Of a stretch of DNA of 64,000 nucleotides, positions 1-6,199 are shown one piece after another. The stretch is taken from assembly GCF_034043675.1 (NCBI RefSeq), contig NZ_JAXCLA010000005.1:1-64000 (forward strand). The letters are read 5' to 3'. Position 1 is the first letter of the stretch; every line of letters begins with the position of its first letter. Origin of the DNA: KK5 sp034043675. Its GTDB lineage: Bacteria > Pseudomonadota > Gammaproteobacteria > Burkholderiales > Burkholderiaceae_C. A program made the translations under genes and the position numbers. The notes beneath the pieces were generated by a model, which was not told the DNA's origin, did no database searches, and saw only the letters and a program-made list of their open reading frames with translations.

Positions 1-177
1 CTTCGACAAGCACCACCACGTGCGCCGCGGTTTCCTCCCTTGAGGTTTACCCAACACCTGCCCTCAGGTCGGTGTACCGCGGCGAGCTGTCTGCCGCGAC
101 GGGCAGGTGTCGGACAAACCTAAACATCTCCAGACACTCGCCAGCGGCTGCTGTCAGGTAGCTCGTTCGGTTCTGAT
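1..177. other. Left edge, no supported gene
   Basis: This stretch lies downstream of the integrase stop. On the plus strand a frame open from the window edge ends at a TGA at 41-43 and encodes a short tail (FDKHHHVRRGFLP). It could be the last codons of a gene lying to the left, but it is too short to identify. Nothing else gene-like was seen. Confidence 0.2.
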
Positions 178-1245
178 TCAAGGCCTGGGTCGTGCCGCCA
201 ACGAATCCATCGGACTGCGTACCCCACCGCCGCCCACCTTCAGCACATGGGTGTAGATCATGGTCGTCGCGACATCGGCATGGCCGAGCAAGTCCTGCAC
301 CGTGCGGATGTCGTAGCCGGCCTGCAGCAGGTGCGTCGCGAAGGCATGTCGAAGCGTGTGTGGCGTTGCCGGCTTGGTCAATCCGGCCGCCGTTACGGCA
401 CGCTTGAAGGCGCGCTGGAAGGTTTGGTCGTACAGGTGGTGCCGCCGAACCACGCCGCTGCGAGGGTCCGTGGAATGCTCCGCCTGAGGAAACACCCAGA
501 ACCATGCCCAGGACGCGCCCGCCCGTGGATACTTTCGCTCAAGGGCGTCTGGCATGAACACGCCGCCGCGAGCCTCCGCCTGATCGTGCGTCCACAGCGA
601 TCGAGCCGCATTGAGCTGGTCGTGCAGCCCTGGCACCAGGCTCTGCGGCAGCATGACCACGCGATCCTTCGCGCCCTTGCCCTCGCGGACGATGACCGCG
701 CCGTGCGCAAAATCCAGGTCCTTGACTCGAAGCTGCAACGCCTCGCTGATCCGCGGACCTGTGCCATAGAGAAGCTGCGCAAGCAGACGGTGGGTGCCCT
801 CCATGTGATCCAGGATTGCCACCACTTCAGCCTGGCTCAGCACCACGGGCACGCGGCGCATGACCTGCGGCCGTCCGATCTCGGCCATCCACGGCAAGTC
901 GACGCCCAGGACCTTGCCGTACAGGAAGAGCAACGCTGACAAGGCCTGCCGATGCGTCGAGGAGGCGACGCCGCGTTCATTCGAGAGCCAGGTGAGGTAG
1001 GTTTCGACCTCAGCGCCACCCATCTCGGCGGGATGGCGAACGCCGTGGAACCGGACGAAGGCCCGGCACCAATGCACATAGGCATCCTCGGTGCGGCGGC
1101 TGTAGTGCAGATAGCGGATCCGCTCCCGAAGCTGGTCAAGGAGCTTGGCCGACTGCAAGGGTGGCAATGGCGGCTGCTGGGGACGTAGAAGGCCGCGAGC
1201 AGCGAGAGGACGATCCCCTGCCAGGGTGATTGACGGAGTCGACAT
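178..1245 (-). CDS. intI: Integron integrase (IntI-type tyrosine recombinase)
   Basis: Site-specific tyrosine recombinase that inserts and excises gene cassettes by attI x attC recombination. With the start at 1245 it is 355 aa, and this ATG has GGAGG five bases upstream. An upstream in-frame start at 1287 lacks such a site. Catalytic residues are visible: R165 (GTGPRISE), a Lys near 193, H296 and R299 (HTLRH), H322 (LLGHAD) and Y331 (IYTHV). The extra segment found only in integron integrases is present at about 235-285 (ALERKYP, WAWFWVFP, RRHHLYD), which separates it from XerC/D. One oddity is Pro in GTGPRIS, where Met is usual in the family. It is divergent from two attC-bearing cassettes, as expected for an integron. 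Confidence 0.95.
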   Translation of the reverse strand: MSTPSITLAGDRPLAARGLLRPQQPPLPPLQSAKLLDQLRERIRYLHYSRRTEDAYVHWCRAFVRFHGVRHPAEMGGAEVETYLTWLSNERGVASSTHRQALSALLFLYGKVLGVDLPWMAEIGRPQVMRRVPVVLSQAEVVAILDHMEGTHRLLAQLLYGTGPRISEALQLRVKDLDFAHGAVIVREGKGAKDRVVMLPQSLVPGLHDQLNAARSLWTHDQAEARGGVFMPDALERKYPRAGASWAWFWVFPQAEHSTDPRSGVVRRHHLYDQTFQRAFKRAVTAAGLTKPATPHTLRHAFATHLLQAGYDIRTVQDLLGHADVATTMIYTHVLKVGGGGVRSPMDSLAARPRP

Positions 1246-1353
1246 GCTTGCCTCCAATCGTCGGCGTGCACCCACCCGCCAGGTCAACCACGAGGCCGTG
1301 ATCCCGGTCAGGCTGTCAAACTGAAGGTGCCGCTTTTGGCGGATCTGATACTA

Positions 1354-1369
1354 CTGTATAAATATACAT
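1354..1369. promoter_or_regulatory. LexA-like SOS box over the intI promoter
   Basis: The sequence CTGT-ATAAATAT-ACAT matches the LexA consensus CTGT-N8-ACAG except for the last base, and its centre is A/T only, as in strong boxes. It lies about 110 bp upstream of the integrase start and overlaps the predicted -10. LexA control of integron integrases is established for several integrons. The match here is by eye. Confidence 0.75.
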
Positions 1370-1387
1370 GATGCAGCGCAAACTCAA
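1359..1387 (-). promoter_or_regulatory. Predicted sigma-70 promoter of intI
   Basis: On the minus strand TTGAGT (1387-1382) and TATTTA (1364-1359) are separated by 17 bases, a good sigma-70 layout. The -10 lies inside the LexA-like box, so LexA binding would block the promoter. Confidence 0.5.
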
Positions 1388-1418
1388 GCCTGACGCGGCC
1401 TGCGGCCAAGGGGGTGGT

Positions 1419-1455
1419 GCCGTGATAAGCGGACGCCGCGCCGTGATAAACGGAC
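1419..1455. repeat. Two 16-bp direct repeats next to attI
   Basis: GCCGTGATAAGCGGAC (1419-1434) and GCCGTGATAAACGGAC (1440-1455) differ at one base and start 21 bp apart. They sit between the integrase promoter and the first cassette, where attI accessory integrase-binding repeats are found in class 1 integrons. The reverse complement (GTCCGTTTATCAC) also resembles an insertion-sequence end, so a relic IS terminus is an alternative. Confidence 0.5.
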
Positions 1456-1476
1456 ACGCCTGTCCCCCTACAACAC

Positions 1477-1483
1477 GTTAGCC
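1477..1483 (+). other. Probable attI core site
   Basis: GTTAGCC fits the integron core GTTRRRY at all but one position and is the only such site between intI and the first cassette ORF. The first cassette would then run from about 1478 to 1920. Confidence 0.5.
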
Positions 1484-1508
1484 CGCACTGCAGCCATCGG
1501 CTTCCGCC

Positions 1509-1847
1509 ATGTCAGACGCACCAGGTCCGCGAGAGTTGCTGCCGCGAGTCGTTGCATTCGAAGTCATTGCAGGGCTGGCCATGCTTGCCGTCAGCGGCGT
1601 TCTAGCAGACCATGCTTTCCAACTGTGGTCTCGCGGCAAGTCCTTCCAGTCCGTCGAGCTGTTTGGCATTTCAATCTGTTGCCTCGGAGGCTGTTTTGAT
1701 CCGGTGAACTGGATGTGGATTTGCCTCCCCTTCACCAGGAATCACATCACTGAGCCCGGGCGATTTGCCAAAGCCGGCTGGATCATCATTGGCCTGGGCT
1801 GGCTTGTCTTTGTTGTTGGCATGATCGGCAAGTACGTCCATCCATGA
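1509..1847 (+). CDS. Cassette-borne small membrane protein, unknown function
   Basis: A 112-aa protein encoded by the first integron cassette. Three hydrophobic stretches are visible at about 15-35, 48-65 and 88-108, consistent with a small inner-membrane protein. I recognise no family. The ATG lies about 25 bp after the attI core and the stop is about 22 bp before attC1, so the ORF fills the cassette as is typical. Its G+C is lower than that of the chromosomal genes further right. No promoter is seen inside the cassette, so expression probably depends on a promoter near attI or intI. Confidence 0.7.
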   Translation: MSDAPGPRELLPRVVAFEVIAGLAMLAVSGVLADHAFQLWSRGKSFQSVELFGISICCLGGCFDPVNWMWICLPFTRNHITEPGRFAKAGWIIIGLGWLVFVVGMIGKYVHP

Positions 1848-1869
1848 TCCGTCTAGAGTCCCCTTGCAG

Positions 1870-1926
1870 GGCCAACCATTCATTCCAGCGGACGCCTAGC
1901 TGCGCCGCTGAATTCAAACGTTGGAC
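1870..1926 (+). repeat. attC site of cassette 1
   Basis: A 57-bp imperfect palindrome. It begins with GGCCAAC (R'' box, one base off RYYYAAC) and ends with GTTGGAC (R' box, perfect GTTRRRY). The inner arms CAGCGG and CCGCTG pair, which gives the folded single strand that IntI recognises. Confidence 0.85.
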
Positions 1927-1935
1927 GTCACAATA

Positions 1936-2385
1936 ATGAACCATAGTCCGGCACCAAACATCTTTGAAACCGACGACTGGGAGGTCGGTCAAGGTCAGAT
2001 TGACGGAGCGCATCACATTGTTCGAATGCGGTCTACGCTACCCTCGCTGGCTGACCAAGAGCTATTCAGCAAGTTGATCATCGTCACTTGGCGCTATGAG
2101 TCCGAGGAGTCGGGGATGCCGGACTCCGACACACATAGGCGAATGCAAAGATTCGAGGATGCGCTTGAATCGGGTACAGAGGCGCGCGGAACTGCATTTC
2201 AGGCTGTTTCCATTACCGGAGCCGGCAGGAAAGAGTGGCGCTACTACGCCGCGGACACCGACGCGTTTATGGGTTCACTGAATCAAGATCTCCGGGGGCA
2301 TGAAGAGCATCCGCTAGAGATTGCCAGTTTTCTTGACCCCGAGTGGAATGCCTTGCGAGAGTTCCACTCAAGGTCTGCACAATGA
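1936..2385 (+). CDS. Cassette-borne DUF695-like protein
   Basis: 149 aa from the ATG at 1936; a TTG at 1921 lies inside the attC core and is unlikely to be the start. The pattern (DDWEVGQG at the N-terminus, a central WRY, then GRKEWRYYA and a DxFMGSLNQDL tail) resembles DUF695, a small soluble domain of unknown function. No signal peptide or membrane segment is seen. The gene ends one base before attC2. The family call is from memory of the motif pattern and is moderate in certainty. Confidence 0.7.
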   Translation: MNHSPAPNIFETDDWEVGQGQIDGAHHIVRMRSTLPSLADQELFSKLIIVTWRYESEESGMPDSDTHRRMQRFEDALESGTEARGTAFQAVSITGAGRKEWRYYAADTDAFMGSLNQDLRGHEEHPLEIASFLDPEWNALREFHSRSAQ

Positions 2386-2386
2386 C

Positions 2387-2443
2387 GTCCGACCCTGCAT
2401 TCCCGCGGACGCCTAACGGCGCCGCTGAATTTGAACGTTGAAC
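2387..2443 (+). repeat. attC site of cassette 2
   Basis: 57 bp, bounded by GTCCGAC and GTTGAAC (R' fits GTTRRRY). The core GCGGACGCCTA and the segment GCGCCGCTGAATT are shared with attC1, so both cassettes carry the same attC subtype. This is typical of a chromosomal integron that feeds on its own lineage's sites. Confidence 0.8.
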
Positions 2444-2676
2444 GGCGGCTTTGGGCCGTCCGATTCGAACAGTTCTAGGACCGCAACGGGTCGACAGCAG
2501 ATCTCGGAGGTCCAAGCCCGCCCCGCGTCTTGGGCTCAGATCTGCGAAAGTCAACTTGGGCTTAGCGATGGCGGATCGGGCCGACCCGCCGGCCCGCGAG
2601 ACGTCGGCTACAACAAAATTGCCACGCTCGACAATGGTTTTGTCGGAATCAAACGGCGCTCGCGGCGCGCAGACCG

Positions 2677-2700
2677 GGTAACTTTCAGGGTAACTCTCAG
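2677..2700. repeat. Tandem 12-bp repeat
   Basis: GGTAACTTTCAG is followed directly by GGTAACTCTCAG, with 11 of 12 bases identical. Short tandem repeats next to a tRNA-like attachment core resemble arm sites for phage-type integrases. That role is an inference. Confidence 0.45.
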
Positions 2701-2747
2701 TCTGGAATTTTTCAGAACCAAGATTCCATGCGGGTTACGGGCCTTTG

Positions 2748-2770
2748 TTCAATTGCCCCCGGCTCCACCA
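2748..2770 (+). other. tRNA/tmRNA 3'-end-like sequence (candidate att remnant)
   Basis: The bases read TTCAATT (T-loop-like), GCCCC, CGGCTCC, A, CCA, which is exactly the spacing of a tRNA 3' end. The upstream T-stem arm (CTTTG) does not pair with GCCCC and no matching 5' half was found, so this is not an intact RNA gene. The remaining copy of an attachment site at the edge of an integrated element would look like this. Confidence 0.4.
2754..2765 (+). repeat. 12-bp direct repeat, left copy
   Basis: TGCCCCCGGCTC lies inside the tRNA-like sequence. An identical copy lies at 3804-3815, and the two bracket the AbiV-like gene. Confidence 0.45.
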
Positions 2771-2801
2771 CTTACCCGTTTCACGCTGTGTCTAAGCGTC
2801 C

Positions 2802-2840
2802 AAAAAGCCCAAGTTAATCAACAGCTTGGGCTTTTTCTTT
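2802..2840 (+). terminator. Intrinsic terminator
   Basis: The arms AAAAAGCCCAAG (2802-2813) and CTTGGGCTTTTT (2825-2836) form a perfect 12-bp stem with an 11-base loop, and the descending arm supplies the T-run. It follows the tRNA-like sequence, as a tRNA or tmRNA terminator would. Confidence 0.8.
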
Positions 2841-2850
2841 GTCTCTAGCA

Positions 2851-3642
2851 ATGCCAGCGTACCTCGACGAACGTCAGGATCGGATCGCCACAAAAGCGCC
2901 CCCCCTTGCAGCCGTGAAGACAACTACACCCGTCCACCCGCTCAGTGACGCCCTGCTGAAGGACTACACGGCGGCAGCCCTGTCGAATGCTGAGCAGCTA
3001 ACGCAGGAGGCCGGTCTGCTCCTGGCGCACGGTCATCACGCTCGGGCGTACTTCCTGGCAGTCGCCGCCATTGAGGAATGTGGCAAGGCATATACGACGC
3101 ATGAAGGGCGAGGCCGTGATCTGTCGAATCCCGCAATTGTCCATCGGCTGCAGAAAAGCATCGCGGACCATCACCAGAAACTGAATTCTGCGCTCCTACC
3201 CTGGATCCGCCGTATGTCCAACCCCAGGGAAGAAATCGTGAAACTGGTTGAAGTGATCGTCGCCCTTCAGCGCGGACGCGAGCCATCGATGTATTCGGAC
3301 ATTCGGTTCGACGGTTCCGGGATCCACCAGCCCTCCGAAGTGGTTAAGCCAGAAGTCGCTGGAAACTGCGTACGCCTCAGTGTCGAAATCTGGAAGCAAA
3401 CGGCGGCATTCCTTGCTGAGACACCCCCATCGACGTACAGCCGCACACATAACGCATTGTTTGAAATTCGCCCGGACAAGCTGACGGCAATGACGAACAC
3501 TGCCGACTTCGCTGCATTCCTCTTGTTCCACTTGGAGGCAGGACAGACCGATACGGCGAAAATATGGGTGACCCATTACCGCGACTACTTTCAGAAGGGC
3601 GTCCAGTTCCAGCAGACAGAGGCCACAAGAGCGGAGCCGTGA
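2851..3642 (+). CDS. AbiV-like HEPN-family protein (possible phage-defence gene)
   Basis: 263 aa from the first ATG at 2851; the frame also opens with a TTG inside the terminator. The segment at about 45-85 (an Ala/Leu helix, then LLAHGHHARAYFLAVAAIEECGKA) matches the AbiV/HEPN pattern in which an AxEE-GKA helix follows a repeat-like helical pair. AbiV in lactococci causes abortive phage infection; whether this homologue does so is inference. No ribosome-binding site is evident at 2851. The gene stands alone between two terminators and two 12-bp direct repeats, and its base composition is lower in G+C than its right-hand neighbours. Confidence 0.65.
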   Translation: MPAYLDERQDRIATKAPPLAAVKTTTPVHPLSDALLKDYTAAALSNAEQLTQEAGLLLAHGHHARAYFLAVAAIEECGKAYTTHEGRGRDLSNPAIVHRLQKSIADHHQKLNSALLPWIRRMSNPREEIVKLVEVIVALQRGREPSMYSDIRFDGSGIHQPSEVVKPEVAGNCVRLSVEIWKQTAAFLAETPPSTYSRTHNALFEIRPDKLTAMTNTADFAAFLLFHLEAGQTDTAKIWVTHYRDYFQKGVQFQQTEATRAEP

Positions 3643-3803
3643 CGCCCAAACCCCTAGAGCCGTGCTAAGCGGCAAATGTCCGACTAGAAGATGCAAATTC
3701 CACTTCTCGCTTGAATCCACTGTCTGAGCTTGAGTGCTCAGGATCACCTGCGTTTTCCGAGACTCGATTCGGTTCGCCAAAGTACCCCCCGACGTCAGTC
3801 AAG

Positions 3804-3815
3804 TGCCCCCGGCTC
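3804..3815 (+). repeat. 12-bp direct repeat, right copy
   Basis: TGCCCCCGGCTC is identical to 2754-2765, with starts 1050 bp apart. It too is followed by a terminator hairpin. The rest of 3643-3843 shows no gene. Confidence 0.4.
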
Positions 3816-3843
3816 AGTGATTCACGACGGATCACAAACCATC

Positions 3844-3880
3844 AAGCGCCTGAGTAGATCAACTACTGAGGCGCTTTTTT
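3844..3880 (+). terminator. Intrinsic terminator between convergent genes
   Basis: The arms AAGCGCCTGAGTAG and CTACTGAGGCGCTT form a 14-bp stem with one mismatch and a 5-base loop, ending in a T-run. It follows the AbiV-like gene and precedes the end of the minus-strand MFS gene. Confidence 0.75.
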
Positions 3881-3942
3881 CTTCTCACGAGCGGTCAGTG
3901 CTTCGCACGCTCGCACGGGTAACGGATCAGCCGACTCGGCCC

Positions 3943-5172
3943 TCAAGCCCAGGACGAGGCCACGCCCCGCCGTGTTCCAGGCCGATCAAGTCGCACGCTC
4001 AGCCAAGCCACCGTGCCGCCCGAAACAGTCAGCAAAGCTGCCGCCCAGGGCAGCGCTTCCATGCCGGGCCCGTGCACGATGACCAAGCCGCCTACCCAGG
4101 CACCCAGGGCGTTGCCCAGGTTGAAAGCGGCGATGTTGAGGCTGGAGGCCAGGCTCTGACCGACGCCCTCGGCCTTCTGCAGTACACGCAGTTGCAAGGG
4201 CGAGACGATGGCGAAAGCGGCCATGCCAAGCAGGCCGACGAAGATGATCGCGGCAAGCTGCGTGTGCAGCACGAATCCCATCGCAGCGAGCACCAGCGCC
4301 AGTACTGCGATCGAGCCGAGCAGCGTGGGCACCAAGCGCTTGTCCGCAAGCCGGCCGCCCAGCAGATTGCCGGCGATCATGCCGACGCCGAAGACCAGCA
4401 GCACCAGGGAGACCGTGGCATCGGCAAAGCCCGTCACCTGCGTCAGTAGCGGCTGGATATAGGTGAAGACAGTGAACACGCCGGAGAAGCCCAGCACCGT
4501 GGCCAGCAGGCCCAGCAGTACCTGCGGGCGGGCCAGCACCTTGAAGTCCTCACGGACCGAGGTGGCGGGCCTTTCGCCTTCATCTGCAGGCACCCACCAG
4601 GCGATAACAGCCGTCGCGAGCACGCCGACGGCCGTCACCGCCCAGAAGCTGGCGCGCCAGCCGAAATGCAGGCCCAGCGAGGCTCCGGCGGGCACGCCCA
4701 GCAGCGTGGCCACGGTCAGGCCTGTGAACATGATCGAGATGGCCGAGGCGCGCCGGTCGGCGGCGACCAGACTGGTGGCTACCACCGCACCGACACCGAA
4801 GAAGGTGCCGTGCGCCAGCGATGTGATCACACGGGCCAGCATCAGTAGCTCGTAGTTGGGCGCCAGCGCGCAGGCGAGATTGCCCAGCGTGAAGATCACC
4901 ATCAACGCCACCAGGGCGAACTTGCGCGGCAGCCGGGCAGTGGCGGCGGTCAGCAGCGGCGCACCGAAGAACACGCCCAGCGCATAACCCGAGATCAGCA
5001 GCCCGGCGGTGGCGATGCTGACTTGCAGATCCGCCGCCACCTGCAGCAGCAGGCCCATGATGACAAATTCGGTCGTGCCGATGCCGAAGGAACCGACGGT
5101 CAAGGCGTAGAGCGCCGGTGGGAAGCGGCCAGCCGACGAGGAAGCCGCGGTGATTGAAGGGGGCGAAGACAT
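3943..5172 (-). CDS. MFS drug/sugar exporter (DHA1, AraJ/SotB-like)
   Basis: 409 aa with about twelve hydrophobic segments. The first (ALYALTVGSFGIGTTEFVIMGLL) is the hallmark of the SotB/AraJ/NepI group of proton-driven exporters. The MFS loop 2-3 pattern is seen as TARLPRKFAL, and motif C-like residues occur around GVPAGASLG. I chose the ATG at 5172 because the preceding residues, from a TTG at 5247, do not resemble the family. Divergent transcription from a LysR gene 102 bp away suggests the regulator controls it. The substrate cannot be told from the sequence. Confidence 0.9.
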   Translation of the reverse strand: MSSPPSITAASSSAGRFPPALYALTVGSFGIGTTEFVIMGLLLQVAADLQVSIATAGLLISGYALGVFFGAPLLTAATARLPRKFALVALMVIFTLGNLACALAPNYELLMLARVITSLAHGTFFGVGAVVATSLVAADRRASAISIMFTGLTVATLLGVPAGASLGLHFGWRASFWAVTAVGVLATAVIAWWVPADEGERPATSVREDFKVLARPQVLLGLLATVLGFSGVFTVFTYIQPLLTQVTGFADATVSLVLLVFGVGMIAGNLLGGRLADKRLVPTLLGSIAVLALVLAAMGFVLHTQLAAIIFVGLLGMAAFAIVSPLQLRVLQKAEGVGQSLASSLNIAAFNLGNALGAWVGGLVIVHGPGMEALPWAAALLTVSGGTVAWLSVRLDRPGTRRGVASSWA

Positions 5173-5253
5173 GGAGCACAGGCCGGAGTGGACGATGGCG
5201 CCAGTCTGAATTCGTCTGCTTGATTGATAAACCGGCAAAATAGCCAATCACCT

Positions 5254-5268
5254 TCAATGAAATATTGA
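5254..5268. promoter_or_regulatory. Inverted repeat in the lysR-MFS intergenic region
   Basis: TCAAT-GAAAT-ATTGA is a perfect 5-bp inverted repeat with a 5-base spacer. It is T/A-ended and interrupted, like LysR-type operators, though spaced T-N13-A and not the usual T-N11-A. It ends six bases before the lysR start, so it could serve autorepression. Confidence 0.45.
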
Positions 5269-5274
5269 GAATAG

Positions 5275-6192
5275 ATGGACAGAGCCGCCGACATCAGCCT
5301 GTTCCTGCGCGTCTTCGATGCCGGATCGATCAGCGCCGCGGCGCGCAGCCTGGATCTGTCGGTGGCAGTGGCCAGCCAGCGGCTCAAACGCCTGGAAACG
5401 GACCTGGGCGTGCGCCTGTTCCAGCGCACCACGCGTCGGCTCCACCCGACGCCCGAGGGCCTCGTGCTGGCGGAACAGGGGCGCGCCCTGATCAACGATC
5501 TGGACGCGCTCACCGCGGGTCTGCGCGAGGCGGGCTCCGGCATCGCCGGGACCTTGCGGCTGACCACCTCGTCGACCTTCGGTCGCCTCTACATCTCTCC
5601 CCTACTGCCCGAGTTCCTGACCCGCCACCCCAAGCTCAAGATCAGTGTGGACCTGGACGACCAGCAGCATGACCTGGTGGCCGAAGGCTTCGACCTGTCC
5701 ATCCGCATCGGCGCGCTCCACGACTCCAGTCTCATTGCTCGGCGCGTGGCCAGCAACAGGCGAGTGCTGTGCGCCTCACCCGACTACCTGCGCCGTCATG
5801 GCGCACCGGCAAGCCCGCAGGATCTGAGCGCCCATCAATGCCTGATCCTGATGGGCCGCAAGGGCCGGAGCGACCAATGGCAGCTGACCGGCCCGGATGG
5901 GCAGACGAGCACCGTACAGGTCGATGGCCGCATCGACTCGAATCAAGGCGAACTGTTGCGCGACGCAGCCGTCGCGGGCCTGGGCATCGCCCTGCATTCG
6001 ATCTGGCACATCTGCGATGACCTGCGTGCCGGCCGCCTGCAGGTGGTGCTGCCCGACTATGCGCTGCCGGATACGGGTATCCATGCGCTGATGCCGCAGC
6101 GTCGCCTGGTGCCGCCACGCGTGCGGGCCTTCGTCGACTTCATGGCCGAGAAGCTCGGTGAGACACCGTCCTGGGAGCGTGCGTTGACGTGA
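5275..6192 (+). CDS. LysR-family transcriptional regulator
   Basis: 305 aa. The N-terminal winged helix-turn-helix at 1-60 (LFLRVFDAGSISAAARSL, then LETDLGVRLFQRTTRR) is followed by a substrate-binding domain from about 90 to 290 (GTLRLTTSSTFGR, FDLSIRIG, GLGIALHSIW). This places it with LysR regulators that often govern adjacent exporters or oxidoreductases. It is divergent from the MFS gene. The effector is unknown. Confidence 0.92.
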   Translation: MDRAADISLFLRVFDAGSISAAARSLDLSVAVASQRLKRLETDLGVRLFQRTTRRLHPTPEGLVLAEQGRALINDLDALTAGLREAGSGIAGTLRLTTSSTFGRLYISPLLPEFLTRHPKLKISVDLDDQQHDLVAEGFDLSIRIGALHDSSLIARRVASNRRVLCASPDYLRRHGAPASPQDLSAHQCLILMGRKGRSDQWQLTGPDGQTSTVQVDGRIDSNQGELLRDAAVAGLGIALHSIWHICDDLRAGRLQVVLPDYALPDTGIHALMPQRRLVPPRVRAFVDFMAEKLGETPSWERALT

Positions 6193-6199
6193 TGGGCAT

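Larger units (their letters stand above)
2444..2850. other. Gene-free stretch after the last cassette
   Basis: No credible gene was seen. A 136-codon plus-strand frame crosses the terminator at 2802-2840 and shows no family pattern. The stretch holds a tandem 12-bp repeat, a tRNA-3'-end-like sequence and a terminator, listed separately. No third attC was found. Confidence 0.5.

Noticed and set aside
2560..2770. Possible tmRNA or tRNA gene ending in CTCCACCA
   Set aside because: The T-stem does not pair, no tag-peptide reading frame (ANDE-type) or 5' acceptor half was found. Only the 3'-end-like remnant is supported.
2438..2848. Possible third cassette gene of 136 codons after attC2
   Set aside because: It reads through a strong terminator, has no ribosome-binding site or family pattern, and no attC follows it.
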